Part shown: in pieces, positions 8,686 to 16,809 of the stretch
Layout of the letters: each line of letters begins with the position of its first letter
Numbering within the stretch: the stretch's first letter is position 1
Assembly: GCF_002909375.1 (NCBI RefSeq)
Contig: NZ_PPXD01000001.1
Location: forward strand, 186,001 to 250,000
Direction of reading: 5' to 3'
Length of the DNA stretch: 64,000 nucleotides
From: Cryobacterium zongtaii
GTDB lineage: Bacteria > Actinomycetota > Actinomycetes > Actinomycetales > Microbacteriaceae
The notes under the pieces: generated by a model
Database searches by the model: none
What the model saw: the letters and a program-made list of their open reading frames with translations, nothing else
Told to the model about the DNA's origin: nothing
Translations under genes and position numbers: made by a program

Positions 8686-10244
8686 TGAACATACTCGTGC
8701 CCCTCGTGGTCGCCATCCCGCTGCTCGGCGCCGCGCTCACCCTTGCCCTCGGCCGCCGCTCGCGCTACCAGGTGGCGGTGAGCGTGCTCTCGCTGGCGGC
8801 CGTCGTGGTGATCAGCGCCATCCTGCTGGTGCTCGTCGACCAGCAGGGCCCCGCCGTGGTGCACGTGGGCGACTGGCAGGCGCCGTGGGGCATCGTGCTC
8901 GTCGTCGACAGGTTGTCGGCGATCATGCTGATAGTCTCGGCGCTGATGCTGCTGGGCGTGCTGCTCTTCGCCGTCGGCCAGGGCATCGTGGAGGGCGACC
9001 AAGAGACCCCGGTGTCGATCTTCCACCCCACCTACCTGGTCCTGGCGGCGGGGCTGTTCAACGCGTTCATCGCCGGTGACCTGTTCAACATGTACGTGGG
9101 CTTCGAAATGCTGCTCTCGGCCAGCTACGTGCTGCTCACCCTCGGCGGCACCGGTGCACGCATCCGCGCCGGCGTGACCTACATCGTCGTCAGCCTGGTC
9201 TCCTCGATCCTGTTCCTCTCCGCCATCGCCCTGATCTACGGCGCCACCGGCACCGTCACGCTGGCGCTGCTGGCCGAACGCATCCCGGAGCTGCCCGGCG
9301 ACGTGCAGCTGATCCTCGGGCTGATGCTGCTCATCGCCTTCAGCGTCAAGGCGGCGGTGTTCCCGCTCTCGTTCTGGTTGCCGGACTCCTACCCGACGGC
9401 GCCGGCCCCGGTCACGGCGGTGTTCGCCGGACTGCTCACCAAGGTGGGTGTCTACGCGATCCTGCGCACCCAGACTCTGCTCTTCCCCGACAACCGGCTG
9501 CAGGTGCCGCTGATGATCGTGGCCCTGCTCACCATGGTCATCGGCATCCTCGGCGCTCTGGCCCAGGCCGATATCAAACGACTGCTCTCGTTCACCCTGG
9601 TCAGCCACATCGGCTACATGATCTTCGGCATCGCCATCGGCACCGAGGCGGCGATCGCGGCCACCATCTATTACGTCGTGCACCACATCATGATCCAGAC
9701 GACACTGTTCCTGTGCGCCGGGCTCGTCGAGCGCATCGGCGGCACCACCTCGCTGGCCAGACTCGGCGGGATGCTCAAGGCCGCCCCGTTCGTCGCCATC
9801 CTCTTCTTCATCGGGGCACTGAACCTGGGCGGCATTCCGCCCTTCTCCGGGTTCCTCGGCAAGGTCGCCCTGTTCGACGCCGGCGTGCAGGTCGGCGGGG
9901 GACTGAACTACCTGCTGCTGGCCGGCGGTGCGGCCACATCGCTGCTGACCCTGTACGCGCTGGCCCGCGCCTGGAACATGGCGTTCTGGCGGCCGCGTCG
10001 CGACGTGGAGAACTACGACTCCGCCATGCTCAACGCCCTGCAGGACGACCCGCACGACGAGGGCACCGTGTTGACCAAGACCACATCACCGCTGATGACC
10101 GCGGCCACCGCCACCATGCTGGCGCTCACGGTGTGCCTCACCGTCTTCGCCGGCCCCGCCTTCGACCTCGCCGCCCGCGCCGCCGCGAACATCGAAGAGC
10201 CGTCGACCTACATCGACGCCGTCTTCCCCGGCGGTGCCCCGTGA
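8685..10244 (+). CDS. mrpD: Na+/H+ antiporter subunit D
   Basis: NuoN/NuoM-like proton-translocating subunit of 519 residues and about 14 helices. Visible signatures include NMYVGFEMLLSASYVLLTLG (conserved Glu in TM5), AVFPLSFWLPDSYPTAPAPV with the TM7 lysine region, and HIGYMIFGIAIGTEAA. The ATG at 8685 overlaps the mrpC stop by one base (TGATG); in-frame codons further upstream would run into mrpC. The end overlaps mrpE through GTGA. Confidence 0.94.
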   Translation: MNILVPLVVAIPLLGAALTLALGRRSRYQVAVSVLSLAAVVVISAILLVLVDQQGPAVVHVGDWQAPWGIVLVVDRLSAIMLIVSALMLLGVLLFAVGQGIVEGDQETPVSIFHPTYLVLAAGLFNAFIAGDLFNMYVGFEMLLSASYVLLTLGGTGARIRAGVTYIVVSLVSSILFLSAIALIYGATGTVTLALLAERIPELPGDVQLILGLMLLIAFSVKAAVFPLSFWLPDSYPTAPAPVTAVFAGLLTKVGVYAILRTQTLLFPDNRLQVPLMIVALLTMVIGILGALAQADIKRLLSFTLVSHIGYMIFGIAIGTEAAIAATIYYVVHHIMIQTTLFLCAGLVERIGGTTSLARLGGMLKAAPFVAILFFIGALNLGGIPPFSGFLGKVALFDAGVQVGGGLNYLLLAGGAATSLLTLYALARAWNMAFWRPRRDVENYDSAMLNALQDDPHDEGTVLTKTTSPLMTAATATMLALTVCLTVFAGPAFDLAARAAANIEEPSTYIDAVFPGGAP

Positions 10245-10870
10245 GCGCGCGCCGGGAGCGCCTCGCCGCCGCCCTGAACCAATTGCCGCTGTTCCTCGGC
10301 CTGGTGCTGCTCTGGGCGCTGCTATGGGGCAAATTCTCCTGGCTGAACCTGCTCACCGGGGTGATCTTCGCCGCTGTCGTGTCCATCGTCTTCTACCTGC
10401 CGGCCGTGCAATTGAGCGGCAGAATCAACCTCTGGCGCAGCGCCTGGCTGTTCGGCAAGCTGCTCTTCGACATCGTGCGCGCCTCCGTCGACGTGTCCTG
10501 GCTCGCCCTGGGCCCCAGCTACACCCCGAGCAACGCCATCGTCGCGGTGCACCTGCGCACCCGCAGCGACCTCATCCTCACCTGGACCGCCGTGGCCACC
10601 TCCATCGTGCCCGGCTCCATCGTGGTCGACATCGAACGGCTCGACTCCACCCTGTACCTGCACGTGATCAATATGCACGACGTGGCGGCGACCCAGAAGT
10701 TCCGGGCGCGGGTGCTGGCCACCGAGCGACGCATCGTGCTGGCGTTCGGCTCCGCCGAGGACGTCGAGCGGGTCTCCAGGGTGCGCGCCGAAGAAGACCT
10801 GCGCCACGGCCTCGACCGGTCGGCCGGGCCGCACACCCCCACAGACCCCCAGAACGGAGCCCAGGCATGA
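10241..10870 (+). CDS. mrpE: Na+/H+ antiporter subunit E
   Basis: A 209-residue MnhE-family subunit. Two hydrophobic stretches near the N-terminus (PLFLGLVLLWALLWG and LLTGVIFAAVVSIVFYLPA) precede a cytoplasmic domain with SNAIVAVHLRTRSDLILTW, SIVPGSIVVDI and LYLHVINMHD, all typical of MrpE. It is somewhat longer than usual because of a charged C-terminal extension. It uses a GTG start inside the mrpD stop (GTGA) and overlaps mrpF by ATGA. Confidence 0.92.
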   Translation: MSARRERLAAALNQLPLFLGLVLLWALLWGKFSWLNLLTGVIFAAVVSIVFYLPAVQLSGRINLWRSAWLFGKLLFDIVRASVDVSWLALGPSYTPSNAIVAVHLRTRSDLILTWTAVATSIVPGSIVVDIERLDSTLYLHVINMHDVAATQKFRARVLATERRIVLAFGSAEDVERVSRVRAEEDLRHGLDRSAGPHTPTDPQNGAQA

Positions 10871-11139
10871 CCCCCATGGATATCGTCGCGATCGTCGCCG
10901 GCCTCATGTTCGGCGCCGGCGCCCTCGCCGCCGTCTACCGCATCATCCGCGGACCATCGGTGCTGGACAGGGTGATCGCCTCCGACGTGCTCGTCGCCAC
11001 CATCATCTGCGCGCTGGGCGCCGAGATGGCGTTCAACCGGCACACCGACAATCTGCCGGTGCTGCTGGTGCTGGCCCTGTTCGCCGTGCTCGGCTCGCTC
11101 AGCGTCGCCCGTTTCCTGCCCGGCCGGAACCGCGCATGA
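10867..11139 (+). CDS. mrpF: Na+/H+ antiporter subunit F
   Basis: A 90-residue MnhF subunit with three helices. YRIIRGPSVLDRVIASDVLVA is the conserved MrpF loop after helix 1. It starts at an ATGA overlapping the mrpE stop and overlaps mrpG by four bases, so it is translationally coupled in the operon. Length is as expected for the family. Confidence 0.92.
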   Translation: MTPMDIVAIVAGLMFGAGALAAVYRIIRGPSVLDRVIASDVLVATIICALGAEMAFNRHTDNLPVLLVLALFAVLGSLSVARFLPGRNRA

Positions 11140-11474
11140 ACGCCCTCTGGAGCGACGTGGTCACCGCGGTCCTGGTGCTTCTCGCCGCCCTGATGTGCCT
11201 CGCGGCCGGCGTCGGCCTGTTGCGCTTCCCCGATGTGCTCACGCGGCTGCACTCCGCAACCAAGCCGCAGATCCTCGGCCTCATGGCGGTCACCCTGGAC
11301 ATCGCGGTGACCAATTTCAGTGTCGGCACCGTGACCCTGGTGGTCGCGATCGTGCTCTTCCAGGCGCTCACCGCTCCGATGGCCGCGCACCTCGTGGCCC
11401 GCGCCTCCTACCAGACCGACCACCTGCGGCCCGATCTGCTCGTGATCGACGAGCTTCGCAACGCACGCGGCTGA
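11136..11474 (+). CDS. mrpG: Na+/H+ antiporter subunit G
   Basis: A 112-residue MnhG/PhaG subunit with three helices. GVGLLRFPDVLTRLHSATKPQ is the family signature after helix 1. It is the last gene of the mrp operon and ends in TGA at 11472-11474. The glyA promoter and riboswitch begin directly at the stop codon, so no separate mrp terminator is visible. Confidence 0.92.
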   Translation: MNALWSDVVTAVLVLLAALMCLAAGVGLLRFPDVLTRLHSATKPQILGLMAVTLDIAVTNFSVGTVTLVVAIVLFQALTAPMAAHLVARASYQTDHLRPDLLVIDELRNARG

Positions 11475-11480
11475 TAGTAT
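11475..11480 (+). promoter_or_regulatory. -10 element of the glyA riboswitch transcript
   Basis: TAGTAT, directly behind the mrpG stop. It places the transcript start near 11485-11487, at the first base-paired residue of the riboswitch. Confidence 0.5.
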
Positions 11481-11481
11481 T

Positions 11482-11565
11482 GCCGGGTCGCGACTGGCGT
11501 AGCACGAAAGATGGGTCACCATCGGGGAGCGACTGACACGGTTAGTGACCGCACGCCTGGGCCAC
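11482..11565 (+). ncRNA. ZTP (pfl) riboswitch controlling glyA
   Basis: This leader shows both conserved halves of the ZTP/pfl motif. The first is GGGTCGCGACTGGCG (from 11484), then an ATGGGTCACCAT hairpin, then CGGGGAGCGAC (11523-11533), where GTCGC pairs with GCGAC as P1. About 15 nt on comes CCGCACGCCTGGGC (11549-11562), the pseudoknot half. ZTP aptamers sense ZMP/ZTP, which builds up when 10-formyl-THF is short, and switch on folate/serine genes. That fits glyA 38 nt downstream. The expression platform may act on AAGGAG (from 11587), but I see no clear terminator. Confidence 0.85.
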
Positions 11566-11599
11566 GACACATCCATCGATAGTCTCAAGGAGTTTTCCC

Positions 11600-12898
11600 G
11601 TGTCCGACAGTGTGCTTACCAGTTCCGTACCCTCCACCTTCAACGAGCCCCTCGAGGTCGTCGACCCCGAGATCGCCGCGATCCTCGAGCAGGAGCTCGG
11701 TCGCCAACGCGACTACCTCGAGATGATCGCCAGCGAGAACTTCGTGCCCCGCGCCATCCTGCAGTCGCAGGGTTCGGTGCTCACCAACAAGTACGCCGAG
11801 GGCTACCCCGGCCGTCGCTACTACGGCGGCTGCGAGTACGTCGACGTGGCCGAGCAGCTCGCCATCGACCGGGCCAAGAGCCTGTTCGGCGCCGAATACG
11901 CGAACGTGCAGCCGCACTCCGGTGCCACCGCCAACGCCGCGGTGCTCTCCGCGATCGCCACCCCCGGCGACACCATCCTGGGTCTGGAGCTGGCGCACGG
12001 CGGCCACCTCACCCACGGCATGAAGCTCAACTTCTCCGGCAAGCTCTACAACCCGGTCGCCTACGGCGTCGACCCGGAGACCTTCCGAGTGGACATGGAC
12101 GTCGTGCGCGACAAGGCGCTCGAGCACAAGCCGCAGGTCATCATCGCCGGCTGGTCGGCCTACCCCCGCCAGCTCGACTTCGCCGCGTTCCGCGCCATCG
12201 CCGACGAGGTGGGCGCCAAGCTCTGGGTCGACATGGCCCACTTCGCCGGACTCGTCGCCGCCGGACTCCACCCGTCGCCGGTGCCGTACGCCGACGTCGT
12301 CTCCAGCACCGTGCACAAGACCCTCGCCGGTCCGCGCTCGGGCTTCATCCTCTCCCGCGACACCGCGCTGGCGAAGAAGCTCAACTCCAACGTGTTCCCC
12401 GGCCAGCAGGGCGGCCCGCTCATGCACGTGATCGCCGCTAAGGCCACCGCGTTCAAGCTCGCCGCGCTGCCCGAGTTCAAGGAACGCCAGGAGCGCACCC
12501 TCCGCGGCGCCCGCATCCTGGCCGACCGGCTCACCGCCGACGACTCCCGCGCGGCGGGCATCGACGTGCTCACCGGCGGCACCGACGTGCACCTGGTGCT
12601 CGCCGATCTCCGCAACTCAGAGATCAACGGTCAGCAGGCCGAAGACGCCCTGCACGAGGTGGGCATCACCGTCAACCGCAACTCGGTGCCCTTCGACCCG
12701 CGCCCGCCGATGGTGACCTCGGGCCTGCGCATCGGCACGCCGGCCCTGGCCACGCGTGGTTTCGGCGACGCCGAGTTCACGGTCGTGTCCGACGTCATCG
12801 CCGAAGCGCTCAAGCCCGGCGCCGACATCCCCGCGCTCCGCGCTCGGGTGAAGGGCCTCACCGACGCGTTCCCGCTCTACCCCGGCCTGTCCCAGTAG
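11600..12898 (+). CDS. glyA: serine hydroxymethyltransferase
   Basis: PLP enzyme converting serine and THF to glycine and 5,10-methylene-THF, the main source of one-carbon units; cytosolic. The 432 residues contain [20 protein letters not shown] near the N-terminus, the substrate loop [34 protein letters not shown], and the PLP-lysine motif [14 protein letters not shown]. It uses GTG at 11600 with AAGGAG 9 nt upstream, behind the ZTP riboswitch. folD follows 170 nt downstream on the same strand. Confidence 0.97.
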   Translation: MSDSVLTSSVPSTFNEPLEVVDPEIAAILEQELGRQRDYLEMIASENFVPRAILQSQGSVLTNKYAEGYPGRRYYGGCEYVDVAEQLAIDRAKSLFGAEYANVQPHSGATANAAVLSAIATPGDTILGLELAHGGHLTHGMKLNFSGKLYNPVAYGVDPETFRVDMDVVRDKALEHKPQVIIAGWSAYPRQLDFAAFRAIADEVGAKLWVDMAHFAGLVAAGLHPSPVPYADVVSSTVHKTLAGPRSGFILSRDTALAKKLNSNVFPGQQGGPLMHVIAAKATAFKLAALPEFKERQERTLRGARILADRLTADDSRAAGIDVLTGGTDVHLVLADLRNSEINGQQAEDALHEVGITVNRNSVPFDPRPPMVTSGLRIGTPALATRGFGDAEFTVVSDVIAEALKPGADIPALRARVKGLTDAFPLYPGLSQ

Positions 12899-12910
12899 GT
12901 CCGTCGGGTC

Positions 12911-12948
12911 GTGACGGATGCGGCCACTAGCGTCAGCGCATCCGTCAC
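12911..12948. repeat. Inverted repeat after glyA built from GGATGCG
   Basis: Perfect 12-bp arms GTGACGGATGCG (12911-12922) and CGCATCCGTCAC (12937-12948) around a 14-nt loop. It lies just after the glyA stop and could end or stabilise the glyA message. It has no T-run. The rest of the gap to folD (12949-13068) is GC-rich, with no further feature that I can support. Confidence 0.6.
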
Positions 12949-13068
12949 CGCCCGCACCCGGCAGCACTTGGCCGCCCCCGCGTCGGGGGCCGGCAGGGCC
13001 GCTGCCCGATTGGCGCGTGGCTCCAGGCTGGGGCCGGCGCGCAGTACTACCAACAGATCGGATGTCGC

Positions 13069-13953
13069 ATGACCGCACTCACCCTCGACGGCGTCGCCAC
13101 CGCGACCCAGGTCAAGCTTGAACTCACAGAGCGCGTACGCGCGTTGGCCGCGCTGGGCATCGTGCCCGGCCTCGGCACCCTGCTCGTCGGCGACGACCCT
13201 GGCTCGCGCTCCTACGTGGCCGGCAAGCACCGGGACTGCGCCGAGGTGGGCATCGAGTCGATCCGCGTCGACCTGCCCGGCTCCGCCACGTCGGCGGATG
13301 TGCGCGCCGCGATTGCCGACCTCAACGCCGCCCGTGAGGTCACCGGCTACATCATCCAGCTGCCGCTTCCGGTGGGCCACAACGAGAACGCCATGCTCGA
13401 GCTGATGGACCCGGCCAAGGACGCCGACGGCCTGCACCCCACCAACCTCGGACGTCTGGTACTCGGCATCGAGGGGGAGCTCAGCTCGCCGCTGCCCTGC
13501 ACCCCGGCCGGCATCGTGGAGCTGCTGCGCCGCTATGACGTACCGATCGCGGGCAAGAACGTGGTCGTCATCGGCCGCGGCCTCACCGTGGGTCGCCCGC
13601 TGGGCCTGCTGTTCACCCGCAAGGGCCTGGACGCCACCGTCACCCTCACCCACTCCCGCACCGTCGATCTGGCCGCCGAGGTGCGCCGCGCCGACATCGT
13701 CGTGGCAGCCGTGGGTGTGCCGCACCTGGTGCAGGCCGACTGGATCAAGCCCGGAGCGGCGGTGCTCGACGTGGGCATCACCAGGGTGGAGAACCCGGAG
13801 ACCGGGAAGGGCATCCTCACCGGAGACGTGCACCCCGACGTCGCGTCAGTCGCCGGTTACCTCTCGCCGAACCCCCGTGGCGTGGGTCCGATGACCCGCG
13901 CGATGCTGCTGGCCAACGTGGTCAAGGCGTCCGAGCGCCTGCTCAAGCCCTAG
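13069..13953 (+). CDS. folD: methylene-THF dehydrogenase / methenyl-THF cyclohydrolase
   Basis: Bifunctional NADP-dependent enzyme interconverting methylene-, methenyl- and 10-formyl-THF. Its 294 residues have the catalytic [14 protein letters not shown] segment (Tyr and Lys of the YxxxK motif), GYIIQLPLP, the Rossmann motif [17 protein letters not shown], and LDVGITRVE near the end. It sits downstream of glyA, which makes its substrate. The first ATG before the conserved core was chosen; the ribosome site is weak (GGA 8 nt upstream). Confidence 0.96.
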   Translation: MTALTLDGVATATQVKLELTERVRALAALGIVPGLGTLLVGDDPGSRSYVAGKHRDCAEVGIESIRVDLPGSATSADVRAAIADLNAAREVTGYIIQLPLPVGHNENAMLELMDPAKDADGLHPTNLGRLVLGIEGELSSPLPCTPAGIVELLRRYDVPIAGKNVVVIGRGLTVGRPLGLLFTRKGLDATVTLTHSRTVDLAAEVRRADIVVAAVGVPHLVQADWIKPGAAVLDVGITRVENPETGKGILTGDVHPDVASVAGYLSPNPRGVGPMTRAMLLANVVKASERLLKP

Positions 13954-13978
13954 TTTCGTTCCGCGAACCGTGAGGTAG

Positions 13979-14005
13979 GCCCCAGAATCCCGCCGATTCT
14001 GGGGC
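13979..14005. terminator. Bidirectional hairpin between folD and the carbonic anhydrase gene
   Basis: An 11-bp perfect stem, GCCCCAGAATC (13979-13989) with GATTCTGGGGC (13995-14005), around a CCGCC loop between two convergent stops. There is no T-run, so it may act with Rho or as a transcript end-protector. Confidence 0.65.
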
Positions 14006-14007
14006 TC

Positions 14008-14541
14008 TCAGTTCGCGAGGCGATGCAGCGCAGCGTGGCCCAGGTAGGCCACGGCGTTGTGCCGGATGCCCTCGATTTCCTCTGGCGTGAGGGTGCGGCG
14101 CACCTTGGCCGGCACGCCGGCCACGAGGGAGCCCGGCGGGACGATGGTGCCCTCGAGCACCACGGCGCCCGCGGCCACGAGCGAGCCGGCGCCGATCACG
14201 GCACCGTTGAGCACCGTGGCGGCCATGCCGATCAGGGCGCCGTCCTCCACAGTGCAGCCGTGCAGCACGGCACCGTGGCCCACCGAGACGTCGCGGCCCA
14301 CGGTCAGCGGGAACCCGCCGTCGACGTGGCAGGAGACGTTGTCCTGCAGGTTCGAGCGTGCGCCGATGCTGATGGGCTCGGCCTCGGCGCGCAGGACCGC
14401 GTTGTACCAGACGCTCGCGTGCTCCGCCAGGCTCACGGTGCCCACCAGCACGGCGCCGGCGGCGACGAATGCGCTCTCGGCCACCCGGGGCCCCGGACGG
14501 TCGGGCAGAGTGATGAGGCGGGCGGCACTGTCGGCGGTCAT
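14008..14541 (-). CDS. gamma carbonic anhydrase-like hexapeptide protein
   Basis: A 177-residue left-handed beta-helix protein of the gamma carbonic anhydrase/PaaY group. The usual metal-binding pattern is present: NLQDNVSCHVD and then VGHGAVLHGC give three histidines, and SVWYNAVLRAE matches the conserved trimer-interface segment. The fold's hexapeptide turns run through about residues 25-150. Actual carbonate chemistry is not proven for many members. TAGGGT stands 6 nt before the ATG. It is convergent with folD. Confidence 0.85.
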   Translation of the reverse strand: MTADSAARLITLPDRPGPRVAESAFVAAGAVLVGTVSLAEHASVWYNAVLRAEAEPISIGARSNLQDNVSCHVDGGFPLTVGRDVSVGHGAVLHGCTVEDGALIGMAATVLNGAVIGAGSLVAAGAVVLEGTIVPPGSLVAGVPAKVRRTLTPEEIEGIRHNAVAYLGHAALHRLAN

Positions 14542-14547
14542 GGCTCC

Positions 14548-14553
14548 ACCCTA
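14548..14553 (-). promoter_or_regulatory. -10 element of the gamma carbonic anhydrase gene (leaderless)
   Basis: TAGGGT on the minus strand, 6 nt before the ATG at 14541. Confidence 0.55.
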
Positions 14554-14680
14554 GTAATCCGACGCCATGTCGCGCCGAACCTAGGCAAAAGTGAGTTTAT
14601 GAGGACGGGATTGCCCAGAGCATCCTATTTATCGGCCTATGTCCTTCTACCCGTTCGACCAGGTGGGCGGAGGGGGGCTC

Positions 14681-14686
14681 TAGGAT
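14681..14686 (+). promoter_or_regulatory. -10 element of the YbaK-family gene (leaderless)
   Basis: TAGGAT, followed by GCAGGA and the ATG at 14693. Confidence 0.55.
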
Positions 14687-14692
14687 GCAGGA

Positions 14693-15175
14693 ATGGTGAA
14701 CACCGCGCATCCCGCCGTCGACAGAGTGCGCCTGGCGCTGAACGCCCAGGGTCTCGACCCCGAGATCCGTTGGTTCGACGACGCCGCCACAACCGCTGTC
14801 GCGGCAGCCGCCGCGCTGGGCATCGAAGTGGGCGCCATCGCGAACTCACTGGTCTTCACCCTCGACGGCGCCCCGCTGCTGGTGCTCACCTCCGGCGCGC
14901 ACCGGGTGGACACGGCCTGGCTGGGGGAGCGGCTTGACGGCACCATCGGCCGGGCGTCGAAAGACCTGGTGAAAGAGGCCACCGGGCAGGTCATCGGCGG
15001 GGTCGCGCCCGTCGGGCATCCGTCGCCGATTCGCACCATGGTTGACGAGGACCTGGCCGATTACCCCGTGGTCTGGGCCGCGGCGGGGCACGCGCACACG
15101 GTCTTCCCCACCACGTTCGCCGAGCTGCTCCGCCTCACCGGCGGCGAGGCGACCCCCGTCGTTCCGGCGAAATAG
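14693..15175 (+). CDS. YbaK/EbsC family aminoacyl-tRNA deacylase
   Basis: A 160-residue single-domain protein of the YbaK/ProX-like editing family, which hydrolyses mischarged tRNAs such as Cys-tRNA(Pro). Supporting segments are ANSLVFTLDGAPLLVLTSGAHRVD, the basic stretch RASKDLVKEATGQVIGGVAPVGHP with the family's conserved lysine and GxxPxGHP turn, and VWAAAGHAHTVFPTTFAEL. The exact tRNA specificity cannot be read. The gene is transcribed away from the carbonic anhydrase gene. Confidence 0.82.
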   Translation: MVNTAHPAVDRVRLALNAQGLDPEIRWFDDAATTAVAAAAALGIEVGAIANSLVFTLDGAPLLVLTSGAHRVDTAWLGERLDGTIGRASKDLVKEATGQVIGGVAPVGHPSPIRTMVDEDLADYPVVWAAAGHAHTVFPTTFAELLRLTGGEATPVVPAK

Positions 15176-15257
15176 GCGTCCGCCACCCGCCTTCGGCACA
15201 CTGGAACCGTCCGCGGCCGCTCGGGCAGGTCGTCGAGGCGGATCTCCGGAGCCTCAC

Positions 15258-15529
15258 TCACTCGAAGCTGGGGTGGATCGTCGACTGCCTGCCCTCGATC
15301 TCGGGGCCGGTCGACGATGGGTGATCCGTGACGCGGCCGATCACGCGCTCCATGTGCTCGCGGTCCTGCACGGACATCTTGGCCAAGACTCTCTCGGCCG
15401 CCTGCGCGCGGCGCGCAGGTCCTGTTCGACCTGCTGCACGCGGCGGCGCCTGATGCCCGTGCTCTCGTCGAAGGCGCCGCCAAAGACGGTGTGGATGACG
15501 TCGTGGATGGTGGGGGTCGGCTCGTTCAT
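15258..15529 (-). pseudogene. Small gene split by a -1 frameshift, unknown family
   Basis: From an ATG at 15529 the minus strand reads MNEPTPTIHDVIHTVFGGAF and on to a helix ending EQDLRA, after which that frame degenerates into Arg/Pro/Trp and stops at 15341. A -1 shift in a GCGCGC tract (about 15410-15418) restores a natural-looking sequence, including AERVLAKMSVQDREHMERV and a tail ending STIHPSFE, to a TGA at 15258-15260. Joined, it would give about 90 residues. I recognise no family. It may be a sequencing error, a true mutation or programmed slippage. It lies between galK and the YbaK gene. Confidence 0.5.
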
Positions 15530-15577
15530 GTGGACAGCGTGAGCCGAGCCACCGACACTCGGGCCGCCCTGAGACTC

Positions 15578-15631
15578 AATTGCGGACTTCCCGCCTTTCG
15601 CTGGTGAAACGGAGGCGGGAAGTCCGCAATT
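15578..15631. repeat. Perfect 19-bp inverted repeat downstream of galK
   Basis: Arms AATTGCGGACTTCCCGCCT (15578-15596) and its exact complement (15613-15631) enclose a 16-nt loop. It lies 20 nt past the galK stop and 48 nt upstream of the frameshifted small gene. It may terminate galTK, but it has no T-run and the stem is unusually long and AT-closed. Confidence 0.7.
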
Positions 15632-15651
15632 CGATCGCGGACGGTGTCTCG

Positions 15652-16809
15652 TTAGGCGAGGCGGGCGGCCCCGGCCGCGGCGCGCACCACGAACATGTCG
15701 GGCGCGGTGAAGCCCGCGGCGGCGAACGCAGAAGACACGGCCTGCTGCACCGCGGGGATCAGTGCGTGCGGGGTGAGCGCGATGGCCGAGCCGCCGAAGC
15801 CGCCGCCGGTCATGCGGGCCCCGAGGGCGCCGGCGGTGCGGGCGGTCTCCACGGCGAGGTCGAGCTCGGCGACCGAGATCTCGAAGTCGTCGCGCATGGA
15901 GGCGTGCGACGCATCCAGCAATGCACCGATGGCGCTGGGACCCTCTTCGCGCAGCACCCGCACGGTGTCGAGCACCCGCTGGTTCTCGGTGAGGATGTGC
16001 CGCACCCGGCGGTATGTCTCCTCGTCGAGAACCGACGCGGCCCGCGGCAGGTCGTACACGGTGAGGTCGCGCAGCGATCCGACGCCCATCAGAGCCGCGC
16101 CCTTTTCGCAGGAGGCACGTCGGTCGGCGTAGCCGCCGGTGGCGTGCGCGTGGCTGACCTTGGTGTCGATCACCAGCAGCTCGAGGCCCGCGGCGTCGAA
16201 GCCGAGCGGGATGACCTCGGACTCGAAGCTGCGGCAGTCCAGGAACACGGCGGCATCCGTCTGGCCCAGTAGCGACGCCGACTGATCCAGGATGCCGGTG
16301 GGCGCGCCAACGACCCGGTTCTCGGCCAGCTGCCCCACCCGCACGAGCACGCGCTTGTCGAAGCCGAGGTTCCAGACCTCGTCGAGGGCCACGGCGGTGG
16401 CGCACTCGATTGCCGCGGAAGACGACAGCCCGGCGCCGATCGGCACGTCGGAGTCGATGTAGGCGTCAAACCCGGTCACCGCTTCGAGGTCCGCGCCGTG
16501 TTCGCCGAGGGCCCAGGCCACGCCGAGCGGATACGCCGACCAGCCCGACACCGTCTCGGGGGAGAGATCATCGAGCGAGATCTCGACGACCTCGTCGGTG
16601 AAGGAGCTGGCGACCCGCAGCATCCGGTCGTCTCGCACCGCGAGGGCCACGACGGCGCGGCGGTTGATCGCGAACGGAAAGACGAAGCCGTCGTTGTAGT
16701 CGGTGTGCTCGCCGATCAGGTTGACCCGGCCGGGGCCGAACCACAGGCCGTCGGCGTCGCGGCCGAACCGGCCCTGGAAGCCGCTGAGAATGCTCTGGTG
16801 GTCGCTCAC
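15652..16809 (-). CDS. galK: galactokinase
   Basis: Phosphorylates galactose at C1 with ATP, the first committed step of the Leloir pathway; cytosolic GHMP kinase. The 385 residues contain the galactokinase signature GRVNLIGEHTDYNDGFVFP near the N-terminus, the GHMP ATP loop PIGAGLSSSAAIE, the catalytic-Asp segment GAPTGILDQSASLLG, and the third motif GARMTGGGFGGSAIAL. The GTG at 16809 overlaps the galT stop (GTGA), giving a coupled galT-galK operon. Confidence 0.95.
   Translation of the reverse strand: MSDHQSILSGFQGRFGRDADGLWFGPGRVNLIGEHTDYNDGFVFPFAINRRAVVALAVRDDRMLRVASSFTDEVVEISLDDLSPETVSGWSAYPLGVAWALGEHGADLEAVTGFDAYIDSDVPIGAGLSSSAAIECATAVALDEVWNLGFDKRVLVRVGQLAENRVVGAPTGILDQSASLLGQTDAAVFLDCRSFESEVIPLGFDAAGLELLVIDTKVSHAHATGGYADRRASCEKGAALMGVGSLRDLTVYDLPRAASVLDEETYRRVRHILTENQRVLDTVRVLREEGPSAIGALLDASHASMRDDFEISVAELDLAVETARTAGALGARMTGGGFGGSAIALTPHALIPAVQQAVSSAFAAAGFTAPDMFVVRAAAGAARLA

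Noticed and set aside
12899..13068. A second ZTP riboswitch before folD
   Set aside because: GGGTCGTGAC at the start resembles the first half of the motif, but the CGGGGAGCG and CCTGGGC parts are missing; the stretch is better explained by the GGATGCG hairpin.
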